DNA from: Clostridiales bacterium
Lineage (GTDB): Bacteria; Bacillota; Clostridia; Christensenellales; Aristaeellaceae
Assembly (NCBI GenBank): GCA_012837525.1
Contig: DUQZ01000041.1
Span: 1-37,030, forward strand
Reading direction: 5' to 3'
Length of the DNA: 37,030 nucleotides
A program made the translations under genes and the position numbers. Shown in pieces: positions 24,052-30,614 of the stretch. The number at the start of each line of letters is the position of its first letter. The first letter of the stretch is position 1. A model generated the notes under the pieces. It searched no databases and was not told the origin of the DNA. It worked only from the letters and a program-made list of their open reading frames with translations.

Positions 24052-24908
24052 ACCGCAAAAAGTCCGTCTTTATTTTGATGATATGTCTATTCCTGTCCCT
24101 GGGCATCGCGGCTTCCGCCGCGGTCTATAAGGATGAGGTGGTCTTTGTCAGCCTCAACGAGGAAGGCCAGCCGCTTGTAGCCTATGTCATCAACGCCTTT
24201 GAGGCCGACGAGCCAAGCGAGGTGACTGACCGCGGACAGTATGAGAGCGTCCAGCCCCTGGGCGACGCGGACGGCTTTGCCTACGCGGACAACCAGGTCA
24301 AGTTCACCATGCCAACAGGCCGTTTCAGCTACCAGGGCAACCTGAAGCAGACAGATTTGCCTTGGGTCTTTGACATGTCCTACACCTTAGATGGCAAGGC
24401 CGTCACCGCCGGGGACCTCTCCGGCGCCAGCGGCAAACTGGAAGCCACCCTGAGGGTATCTGTCAACGACAGCCTGCGCGCCTTCGCCGACAGCCTGTCC
24501 CTGCAAATTACCGTCACCTTTGACGGCGCGCGCGCGCTGAATATCCAGGCGGAGAAGGCCACCTACGCCTTGTCTGGCGGCAGCCGCACGCTCAGCTTCG
24601 TGGTATTGCCGGGTCAAAGCGCGGAATATACTTTTACTTGTGATGCGCAAAACTTCATGATGGAGGATGTCCAGATCGCGGCGGTCCGCATTGGCATGGA
24701 CACGCAGATGTACCAGCAGGTGGCGGCGGATTCGCTGGCCGGCTCCCCGCTGGAAGGGGCGGTATCCGGCCTGATGGGCAACCTGATGACACAGATGCAG
24801 GGCCGCCCGCTGCGCTCTTTTACGGATGATGAAAACCAAGTGCGCGCGCTGCAGTTTGTCATGATGCTCAGGGGCATCAAGGCACCTGAACCCGCGGATA
24901 AACCATAG
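24048..24908 (+). CDS. Secreted protein coupled to the MMPL transporter (unknown function)
   Basis: 286 residues, ATG overlapping the MMPL stop (ATGA). Residues 1-25 are a signal peptide (LMICLFLSLGIAASAA). The mature part begins KDEVVFVSLNEEGQPLVAYVINAF, followed later by GRFSYQGNL, LPWVFDMSYTLDG and SGASGKLEATLRV. This pattern resembles the extracellular N-terminal part of proteins that accompany MMPL/YhgE-type transporters in Firmicutes, where such KDE-V-V strands recur, but I recognise the family only by resemblance. The usual C-terminal membrane anchor is missing: the protein ends in a soluble KAPEPADKP tail. It may act as an external partner of the permease, perhaps in place of a periplasmic adaptor. 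Confidence 0.65.
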   Translation: MNRKKSVFILMICLFLSLGIAASAAVYKDEVVFVSLNEEGQPLVAYVINAFEADEPSEVTDRGQYESVQPLGDADGFAYADNQVKFTMPTGRFSYQGNLKQTDLPWVFDMSYTLDGKAVTAGDLSGASGKLEATLRVSVNDSLRAFADSLSLQITVTFDGARALNIQAEKATYALSGGSRTLSFVVLPGQSAEYTFTCDAQNFMMEDVQIAAVRIGMDTQMYQQVAADSLAGSPLEGAVSGLMGNLMTQMQGRPLRSFTDDENQVRALQFVMMLRGIKAPEPADKP

Positions 24909-24937
24909 GAAAAACCTACCTTCATAGAAAAACTTCG

Positions 24938-24957
24938 CAGGCTTCGCATGAAGCCTG
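24938..24957 (+). terminator. Hairpin after the MMPL operon
   Basis: CAGGCTTC and GAAGCCTG form an 8-bp perfect stem with a GCAT loop. The following TTCGTTT is a poor U run, so termination is likely but may be leaky. Confidence 0.5.
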
Positions 24958-24994
24958 TTCGTTTAACCGTTATTATATTTGTCGGGGTATATTT

Positions 24995-25158
24995 AATACC
25001 AGACGAACGCGTTAATGCAAAGATGGGCTGAGGGATTTTGATGGCTCCGCTAAGCCGAGGGAAGGAGGCGTAGCCGCAGTCCTACGCCGACTGAGCGAGA
25101 CAACGCGGAGACGCAAAAGAACCAGCCCATCAAAGCATTAACAAATGAGTCTGGTATT
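24995..25158. repeat. 164-base fold-back element (MITE-like or structured RNA)
   Basis: The ends are a perfect 10-base inverted repeat, AATACCAGAC (24995-25004) and GTCTGGTATT (25149-25158). Moving inward come a 6/6 internal loop, GTTAATGC (25011-25018) with GCATTAAC (25135-25142), a 3/3 AAA loop, and GATGGGCTG (25022-25030) with CAGCCCATC (25123-25131). Next are TTTTG with CAAAA (25036-25040, 25114-25118) and CTCCGC with GCGGAG (25045-25050, 25105-25110). At the tip GGCGTAG (25067-25073) pairs with CTACGCC (25082-25088). No coding frame is convincing. It ends two bases before the ribosome site of the sigma factor gene. It fills most of the 267-base gap at 24909-25175; no clear promoter is seen in the rest. 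Confidence 0.7.
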
Positions 25159-25175
25159 CCAAAGGAGGTGAGCGC

Positions 25176-25760
25176 TTGGCCAGAGGAAAGCGGGCGGACG
25201 CGCAGCAGTTCATGGATCTGGTCGCGCCGCTTGAGCGCAAGGTCTATTTTACCTGCCTGCATTTGATGACCAACCGGGAGGACGCGGAGGACTGCGCGCA
25301 GGACGCGCTACAAAAGGCGTATGAGCGCTTTCATACCTTCCGCGGCGATTCCCAGTTCTCCACCTGGCTGTACACCTTGACAACCCGGGTGTGCATGGAC
25401 GCCCTGCGCAAACGGCGGGAGATCTACTCCCTGGATCTGTTGCGGGAGGAGGGCTTTGAGGTTTCCTCGGATGAGGCGGAATTATACCTGCAGCTGGAGG
25501 AAAAGGACCGTAAGGCCGCCTTGCGGGAGGGCATCAAGCAATTGCCGCCGGATTTCCGCGCGGCCCTGGTATTGGTGGATCTGCAGGGCTTGCCCTATCA
25601 GGAGGCGGCGCAGGCTCTGGACGTGCCCGAAGGCACGGTCAAAAGCCGGGTAAACCGCGCCCGGAAAGCGCTTTATAAAATATTATTGGAAAACCGGGAA
25701 CTATTTTTGGGGGACGCACGTCTTAATGATGAAAGGAGGGAACGCAATGAACTGTCATGA
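25176..25760 (+). CDS. ECF-type RNA polymerase sigma factor
   Basis: 194 residues from a TTG at 25176, placed 5 bases after the very strong AAAGGAGGTG. Region 2 spans about 12-80 (NREDAEDCAQDALQKAYE, then FSTWLYTLTTRVCMDALR). Region 4 spans about 118-168 (LPPDFRAALVLVDLQGLPY, and VPEGTVKSRVNRARKAL as the -35 recognition helix). A region-4 tail of about 25 residues ends the protein. It would redirect RNA polymerase to a small set of promoters, likely including its own. The next gene overlaps its end by 14 bases and encodes a zinc-finger anti-sigma protein. A fold-back element lies directly upstream, so its mRNA leader may be structured. Confidence 0.93.
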   Translation: MARGKRADAQQFMDLVAPLERKVYFTCLHLMTNREDAEDCAQDALQKAYERFHTFRGDSQFSTWLYTLTTRVCMDALRKRREIYSLDLLREEGFEVSSDEAELYLQLEEKDRKAALREGIKQLPPDFRAALVLVDLQGLPYQEAAQALDVPEGTVKSRVNRARKALYKILLENRELFLGDARLNDERRERNELS

Positions 25761-26883
25761 CATTGAACTCCTCCTTGACCAGTACCTGGGGGGCGAACTG
25801 ATTGAAGAGCAGCAGCGGGTGGTTGAAGAACACATCACCGCTTGCGCCAGCTGCCGCTTCAAGCTGACCGTCCTTGAGGACAGCCGCAGCCTGGATGAGG
25901 ACAGCGAGGTACCCGCTTCCTTCACCAGCGCGTGGCAGCAACACATCAAAGAGGAGGCAAACCCCGTGAAACAAGGCAACAGAGCGCTTAGGTGGCTGTC
26001 CATGGCGGCAGTGCTGGTGCTCCTCATGGGCGGGACCTATTTAACAGGGCAGCAGCGAAGAAGCGCGCACCTTGTCCCCAGGAGCACAGACCAGGCAAGT
26101 TATGGCGCTGGCGCGCAGCCGGGTATCATGCCCGCGATGGAAGAGTCCGGCGACATGATGATGTCCATGCGCGAGGCGGACCAGGCCCCCAAGGAAGCCG
26201 AAAAAGCGGCGGAGAAGATCATCCGCACCGTGCGCATGGAGCTGTCCACCCGCACCTTTGAAGAGGACCAGGAGGCCATCCGTGGCCTGGTCGCCCGGTA
26301 CGGCGGCCGTATCGAGCAGTCCCAGCTCTATACCACTTCTGGCAACTTGCGCAGGCTGGACCTTACCCTGCGGGTGCCCAGCAAGGAGTTGGACAGCGTC
26401 ACCGCGTCACTAAAAGGTGTTGGCAAATTGGTTTACTTCACCGAGTCCGCCGAGGACATCAGTGAGCGCTATACCGATACGCAAAACCGCTTGACAACCC
26501 AGCAGACCAAGATGGAACGCCTGCAGGAGCTGCTAAAAAAGGCAGAGAGCGTGGAGGACCTCATCGCCATTGAAGGCAGCATTTCCGATACGCAGTACGA
26601 ACTGGACCGCTTAACCGGCCTGTTGCGCGGCATGGACAGCAAGGTGGATTATTCCACCCTGAACCTTACCTTGAACGAACTGAGCCCCATTGAGACCTCC
26701 AAGGACCAGGACGAGACCCTGCTTGAGCGCATCAAAAACGGCATGTCCGCGGCCTTTACCGAGTTTACCTACCTCATGGGCGATCTGGTGGTCTTCCTCA
26801 CCGTTGCCCTGCCCTACATCCTGGTACTGATTATTCTGATCATCCTCATTCGACTGGTTATCAAAAGGAGAAAAAACAAATGA
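25747..26883 (+). CDS. Zinc-finger anti-sigma factor fused to DUF4349 domain
   Basis: 378 residues from ATG 25747, which has AAAGGAGGG 6 bases upstream and overlaps the sigma gene. Residues 1-40 are the zinc anti-sigma motif with H29, C33 and C36 and an early Cys/His (C3, H4). A single TM helix lies at about 82-100. An extracytoplasmic DUF4349 domain follows (about 150-340): KIIRTVRMELSTRTFEEDQ, YGGRIEQSQLY, LRVPSKELDSV, then a coiled coil (QTKMERLQELLKKAESVEDL). A second TM region is at about 343-372 with a basic KRRKNK tail. The protein should hold the ECF sigma factor at the membrane and sense an envelope signal through DUF4349. The signal is unknown. The SIMPL gene begins in its stop codon. 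Confidence 0.9.
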   Translation: MNCHDIELLLDQYLGGELIEEQQRVVEEHITACASCRFKLTVLEDSRSLDEDSEVPASFTSAWQQHIKEEANPVKQGNRALRWLSMAAVLVLLMGGTYLTGQQRRSAHLVPRSTDQASYGAGAQPGIMPAMEESGDMMMSMREADQAPKEAEKAAEKIIRTVRMELSTRTFEEDQEAIRGLVARYGGRIEQSQLYTTSGNLRRLDLTLRVPSKELDSVTASLKGVGKLVYFTESAEDISERYTDTQNRLTTQQTKMERLQELLKKAESVEDLIAIEGSISDTQYELDRLTGLLRGMDSKVDYSTLNLTLNELSPIETSKDQDETLLERIKNGMSAAFTEFTYLMGDLVVFLTVALPYILVLIILIILIRLVIKRRKNK

Positions 26884-27596
26884 AGAAACTGATTTCCATC
26901 GCCCTTACCCTGGCCCTGATGCTGTCCCTTGCCCTGCCCGCGCTGGCTGAAAACGACGTAGACGACATGAGCAAACTGGTCATCACCGGCAACGCCATCA
27001 TCAGCCTGGAAGCGGACACCGCAACCCTGGAGGTGGGCGCGCAGACCCGCGGCAAAACCGTGGCCGAAGCCAACCAGGAGAACATCAAGGTCATCGACGC
27101 CATCATCGCCGAGGTGGAAAAGGTGGGCGTTGAGAAGAAATACATCACCACCAGCAACTACAATGTGTACTTTGAGCAGGACCACAGCGTCATGGGCACC
27201 GCGCAAAGCTTGATCAACGGCTCTTTTGTGGTCAACAACATGCTGCGCATCAAGATTGTGGATATCGCCAAGGTCTCCGCTGTGATCGACGCGGCCTCTG
27301 CCGCCGGCGCCAACAACATCTATGGCCTCAACTTCCAGTCCAGCAAATACGCGGAGACCTACCTGGAAGCGCTAAAGGAAGCGGTGACAGACGCCAAGAC
27401 CAAGGCAGAAGTACTGGCTGCCGCCAACGGGATGACGCTGGGCCGCGTGCTCAAGGCCGAGTCCATCGACACCTACAGCCCCAACTACTCCTTGAACTTC
27501 GAAGGCCCCGCGGCCAAGGAAGCCATGGACACCACCATCCTCTCCGGCAACGTGCTGGTCAACGCCATTGTGACCATCACCTATGAGCTGAAATAA
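26880..27596 (+). CDS. SIMPL domain (DUF541) exported protein
   Basis: 238 residues, starting at ATGA overlapping the anti-sigma stop. Residues 1-23 are a cleavable signal peptide ending ALA. The mature protein is one SIMPL/DUF541 domain: LVITGNAIISLEADTATLEVG near 34-54, ITTSNYNVYFEQ near 89-100, VSAVIDAASAAGANNIYGLNF near 139-159, and a final VNAIVTITYELK strand. SIMPL proteins (such as BP26/OMP28 and YggE) form oligomeric rings outside the membrane and are tied to oxidative or envelope stress, but the molecular role is open. The operon position suggests an output or partner of the ECF sigma/DUF4349 system. It ends at a strong terminator. Confidence 0.9.
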   Translation: MKKLISIALTLALMLSLALPALAENDVDDMSKLVITGNAIISLEADTATLEVGAQTRGKTVAEANQENIKVIDAIIAEVEKVGVEKKYITTSNYNVYFEQDHSVMGTAQSLINGSFVVNNMLRIKIVDIAKVSAVIDAASAAGANNIYGLNFQSSKYAETYLEALKEAVTDAKTKAEVLAAANGMTLGRVLKAESIDTYSPNYSLNFEGPAAKEAMDTTILSGNVLVNAIVTITYELK

Positions 27597-27613
27597 TTCC
27601 ATCCCAAATACTG

Positions 27614-27646
27614 GAGGCCAGGCAAATCTGCCTGGCCTCTTCATTT
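27614..27646 (+). terminator. Terminator of the sigma-anti-sigma-SIMPL operon
   Basis: A perfect 11-bp stem, GAGGCCAGGCA (27614-27624) with TGCCTGGCCTC (27629-27639), AATC loop, then TTCATTT. It lies 17 bases after the stop codon. Confidence 0.8.
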
Positions 27647-27653
27647 GGTTTCA

Positions 27654-27682
27654 TTGAGCGGCTTTCCCTTGTGTGCTATACT
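27654..27682 (+). promoter_or_regulatory. Promoter of the GNAT-hydrolase-MurF-Ddl-gdhA operon
   Basis: TTGAGC (27654-27659), a 17-base spacer and TATACT (27677-27682), with TGC just before the -10 (extended -10). It follows the terminator at 27614-27646 closely and is the only good promoter before the five-gene run. Confidence 0.65.
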
Positions 27683-27714
27683 GAATCTGTGATTTTTGGA
27701 CTTGGAGGCTGGAA

Positions 27715-28215
27715 TTGTTCCGACGCTTGTTCTTTGCGCATCAAAAGTTGCTGGGGGAGGGGCTGGAGCTGCACTTAAGCGAGCGCACCACAAGAGACCG
27801 CAACCACGGGATTGCGGAGACCTTCACCTACGACATCTTTTTGCCAAATCAGCGCGCTTACGCGGGCTATGTCAGCCTCAGGACCGGCGAAAGCCCGGAG
27901 ATTTACTACCTGGGGCACATCGGCTACCGGGTCAACCCGCCCTACCGCGGGTTTGGGCTGGCGGCGCGCGCGGTGCGGGCGCTCACGCCCCTGATTCTGG
28001 ACGAGCGGTTTTACAGCCTGTCCATCACGACCGATACGGACAACATCCCCTCCCGCAAGACCTGTGAAAACCTGGGCTGTGTGCTGGAAAACATCGTCCC
28101 TGTGCCGCGCAAATACAGGGAATTGTGCATGCACTCGCCCGCCAAGTGCCGCTATATTTATTTCCCGCGTCAATCAGACGCTGAAAGGACTGTGTTGCAT
28201 GAACCTGCAGGTTGA
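27715..28215 (+). CDS. GNAT family N-acetyltransferase
   Basis: 166 residues from TTG 27715, with GGAGG 6 bases upstream. The GNAT core is seen in IYYLGHIGYRVNPPYRGFGLAA (split across residues about 62-83), where YRGFGLA is the acetyl-CoA pyrophosphate loop, and in SITTDTDNIPSRKTCENLGC near 103-122. It is short and has no export signal. It would acylate an amine in the cytoplasm using acetyl-CoA or another acyl-CoA. The last 17 bases overlap the start of the hydrolase gene. Its position at the head of a cell-wall-type ligase operon makes an amino-sugar or amino-acid acceptor plausible, but this is inference. RimJ-like protein N-acetylation is another possibility. Confidence 0.8.
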   Translation: MFRRLFFAHQKLLGEGLELHLSERTTRDRNHGIAETFTYDIFLPNQRAYAGYVSLRTGESPEIYYLGHIGYRVNPPYRGFGLAARAVRALTPLILDERFYSLSITTDTDNIPSRKTCENLGCVLENIVPVPRKYRELCMHSPAKCRYIYFPRQSDAERTVLHEPAG

Positions 28216-28996
28216 CGGCATTCCCTCCCATGTGGAGCGCGTTGGACAGGGCCGCCCTGTTTTGCTGTTGCATGGCTGGGGGCCGCGCAGCGTATCGCTG
28301 CAAAAGCACTTGATGCCGCTTGCGCAGCAGTTAAAAAACCGCTATGAAATCACCATGGCCGATTTCCCCGGCCACGGCGAATCCAGAAAGCCAAGCGGAG
28401 ACTACGGCGTGAAGGAATACGCGCAGTGGACGCTGGCCCTCATGGATCAAATGGCGCTGCACAGGCCGGTCATCATCGCGCACTCCTTTGGCGGCCGTGT
28501 CGCCCTGTATCTGGCAGCGCACCACCCCGACCGGGTGGAAGCCCTGGTGTTGACCGGCTGCGCGGGCCTGCGCCCCAAGCGCACCTTAAAAGGCTGGGTG
28601 CGTACCCGGATGTACCAAATCGCGCGGGTGGGCATGCAGGCTTTGGGTGCCATCCCCGTATTTGCGGAGAAATCAAAGCACGCGGTGGACGCGCTGCGCG
28701 TGGCCTTCTCCTCCCAGGATTACCTGGCAACGCCCGCCGAATTGCGCGGCAGTTTCAACAAAATTGTGCGTGAAGATCTGCGTCCCCTGCTTCCGCAGAT
28801 TACGCAGCCTACCCTCTTGGTCTGGGGCGAGAAGGACACCGCCACCCCCTTGTGGATGGGGGAATTGATGCAAAAAGAGCTGCCCAACGCGCGGCTGCTT
28901 GTGTATGAAGCGGATGATCACTTCGCCTACTTTAACCAGACCGCGCGCTTTGCGACCGCGGTGGATGCCTTTTTGCAGGAGGTGGCAGGGGCATGA
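28199..28996 (+). CDS. Alpha/beta hydrolase
   Basis: 265 residues. ATG 28199 is used because the family core begins right after it (NLQVDGIPSHVERVGQGRP); the longer frame lies in the GNAT gene. The catalytic triad is S96 in AHSFGG, D213 in WGEKDTATP and H241 in ADDHFAYF, with the oxyanion turn LLHGWG at 23-28. A lid region covers about 122-190. No signal peptide is present. The family covers esterases, lipases, amidases and acyl transferases, and sequence alone does not give the substrate. Its stop overlaps the MurF-like start (ATGA), so tight co-expression with the ligase is likely. A role in trimming or releasing a product of the ligases is possible. Confidence 0.85.
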   Translation: MNLQVDGIPSHVERVGQGRPVLLLHGWGPRSVSLQKHLMPLAQQLKNRYEITMADFPGHGESRKPSGDYGVKEYAQWTLALMDQMALHRPVIIAHSFGGRVALYLAAHHPDRVEALVLTGCAGLRPKRTLKGWVRTRMYQIARVGMQALGAIPVFAEKSKHAVDALRVAFSSQDYLATPAELRGSFNKIVREDLRPLLPQITQPTLLVWGEKDTATPLWMGELMQKELPNARLLVYEADDHFAYFNQTARFATAVDAFLQEVAGA

Positions 28997-30603
28997 ACAT
29001 CTTTCACATATTAGCCCGCGTCCTGCTCTGGATTGCGCCGGCAATCGGCCTGTTGTTTTCCTCCAAGCAGCTGATGCAGTTTGCCCAACTGGCCAGCTAC
29101 CAGGCGGGCGGGCTGGTCCGCGCCTTTATCCGGCTGCCCATCAAGGCGGTGTGGCCGGGGGCGGTGCTGTCCGCGGTCTGCATCCTCTTCTTGTTCATCG
29201 GCTCGCTCATCCTGCGCCTGCCGGGTGTGCTGGCGTTCCTGTTCGCAATCCTGCTGGCGGCGCTGATTGCCGCCATCGCCTACATGATTGGCTTTTTCGC
29301 CTACCAGGAAAAACGCGTGAAGGTGCGCCTGGTATATACCGTGCGGGTGAAGCGCCTGTACGCCGCGCTGTTTGTGGTGTCATCGCTGGTCACCCTCCTC
29401 ATCTACCGCGCGGGCTGGGCCTTTGGCACCAATGCCCTGGTGCCGCTTCTGGCGCCCCTGCTGCTGCTCATCGCGCTGCTGGTTATCTGGCCGCTTGAGA
29501 AGGCGATCCAGCTGCTTTTCCGCGCGGATGCCAAACAAATTCTGGAAGGCTACAAAAAAACGGGCCTGCGCGTTATCGGCATCACAGGCTCCTATGGCAA
29601 AACCACGGTTAAAAACCTGCTGCACGCCATGCTTTCCCAAACCTACCCCACCCTGGCCAGCCCGGCCAGCTTCAATACGCCCATGGGCCTCTCCCGCTGC
29701 ATCCGGGAGGAGCTGGGCCAGCACCACCACTTCTTCATCGCGGAGATGGGCGCCCGCCACCCGCAGGACATCCGCGTGCTGTGCAGGCTGATTGTGCCCG
29801 AGGCAGGCATCTTGACCTCCATCGGCCCGCAGCATTTGCAAACCATGGGTAGCGTGAAACAGGTGGCTGCCACCAAGTATGACTTAATCAACGCGCTGCC
29901 GCAGGACGGTTTCGCCGTCTTTTATGACGATGGCAAGCTGGTGCGCGCGGCCTATGACAAAACAGAAAAGCCCAAGGCCATCGTGGGGCAGCCTGGGACG
30001 GACGCCTGGGCGGAGGATGTGACCCTGCTGGAAGACGGCAGCCAGTTCACCCTGTGCTTTTCAGATGGCAGCAAGCAGCCCGTCACCACAAACCTGGTGG
30101 GGGAGCACAACATCAACAACATCCTGATGGCTGCGGTCATGGCGCGGCATTACGGCGTAGCGGCAGACAAAATCGCCCAGGCGCTGGCGGAGGTCGCGCC
30201 CATCCCCTCACGCCTGCAGATGAGCACGCACCACAAGGGCTACAAGGTCATCAACAATGGCTTTAACTCCAACCCGGATTCCAGCCGCAAGGCGCTGCAG
30301 GTGCTGGCCGCCCAAACCGGCAGGCTGGTGGTGGTTACCCCCGGCTTTATTGAATTGGGACGACAGGAAGTGCGCTCCAACCGCCGCTTGGGCAATGACA
30401 TCGCGGCGGTGGCGGACATGGCCATTTTGATCGGCGAAAAGCACACCCGCCCCATCAAAACCGGCTTGCTGGAAAGCGGCATGGAAGAGGAGCACATCAA
30501 GGTCTTCCCCACCCTGTCCCAGGCCAACCAGTATATCGAGGACATCTTCGGACCAGGCGATGTGCTGCTGTATGAAAACGACCTGCCCGACCACTACGCG
30601 TAA
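28993..30603 (+). CDS. Membrane-anchored Mur ligase, MurF-like
   Basis: 536 residues. The first 170 residues hold about five hydrophobic helices (about 7-24, 57-75, 78-102, 122-138 and 148-168) in place of the UDP-MurNAc-binding domain of MurF. The Mur ligase core follows: ATP loop TGSYGKTT (198-205), SFNTPMG (227-232), AEMGARHPQDI (250-260), the HLQTMGS segment (281-287), and GEHNINNILMA (370-380). The C-terminal domain has NNGFNSNPDS (421-430), where MurF proteins usually have two acidic residues before Tyr-Asn-Ala-Asn-Pro; here they are Asn-Asn. Mur ligases form an ATP-driven amide bond between an amino acid or dipeptide and an acyl acceptor. The partner Ddl follows 11 bases later, so a D-dipeptide donor is plausible. 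The acceptor is unknown and may be membrane-bound. Confidence 0.82.
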   Translation: MNIFHILARVLLWIAPAIGLLFSSKQLMQFAQLASYQAGGLVRAFIRLPIKAVWPGAVLSAVCILFLFIGSLILRLPGVLAFLFAILLAALIAAIAYMIGFFAYQEKRVKVRLVYTVRVKRLYAALFVVSSLVTLLIYRAGWAFGTNALVPLLAPLLLLIALLVIWPLEKAIQLLFRADAKQILEGYKKTGLRVIGITGSYGKTTVKNLLHAMLSQTYPTLASPASFNTPMGLSRCIREELGQHHHFFIAEMGARHPQDIRVLCRLIVPEAGILTSIGPQHLQTMGSVKQVAATKYDLINALPQDGFAVFYDDGKLVRAAYDKTEKPKAIVGQPGTDAWAEDVTLLEDGSQFTLCFSDGSKQPVTTNLVGEHNINNILMAAVMARHYGVAADKIAQALAEVAPIPSRLQMSTHHKGYKVINNGFNSNPDSSRKALQVLAAQTGRLVVVTPGFIELGRQEVRSNRRLGNDIAAVADMAILIGEKHTRPIKTGLLESGMEEEHIKVFPTLSQANQYIEDIFGPGDVLLYENDLPDHYA

Positions 30604-30614
30604 AGGAGGATGAC

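Noticed and set aside
24995-25158. tRNA or riboswitch in the fold-back region
   Set aside because: The pairing is one long hairpin without a cloverleaf or any riboswitch core I recognise. It is reported as an element of unknown type instead.
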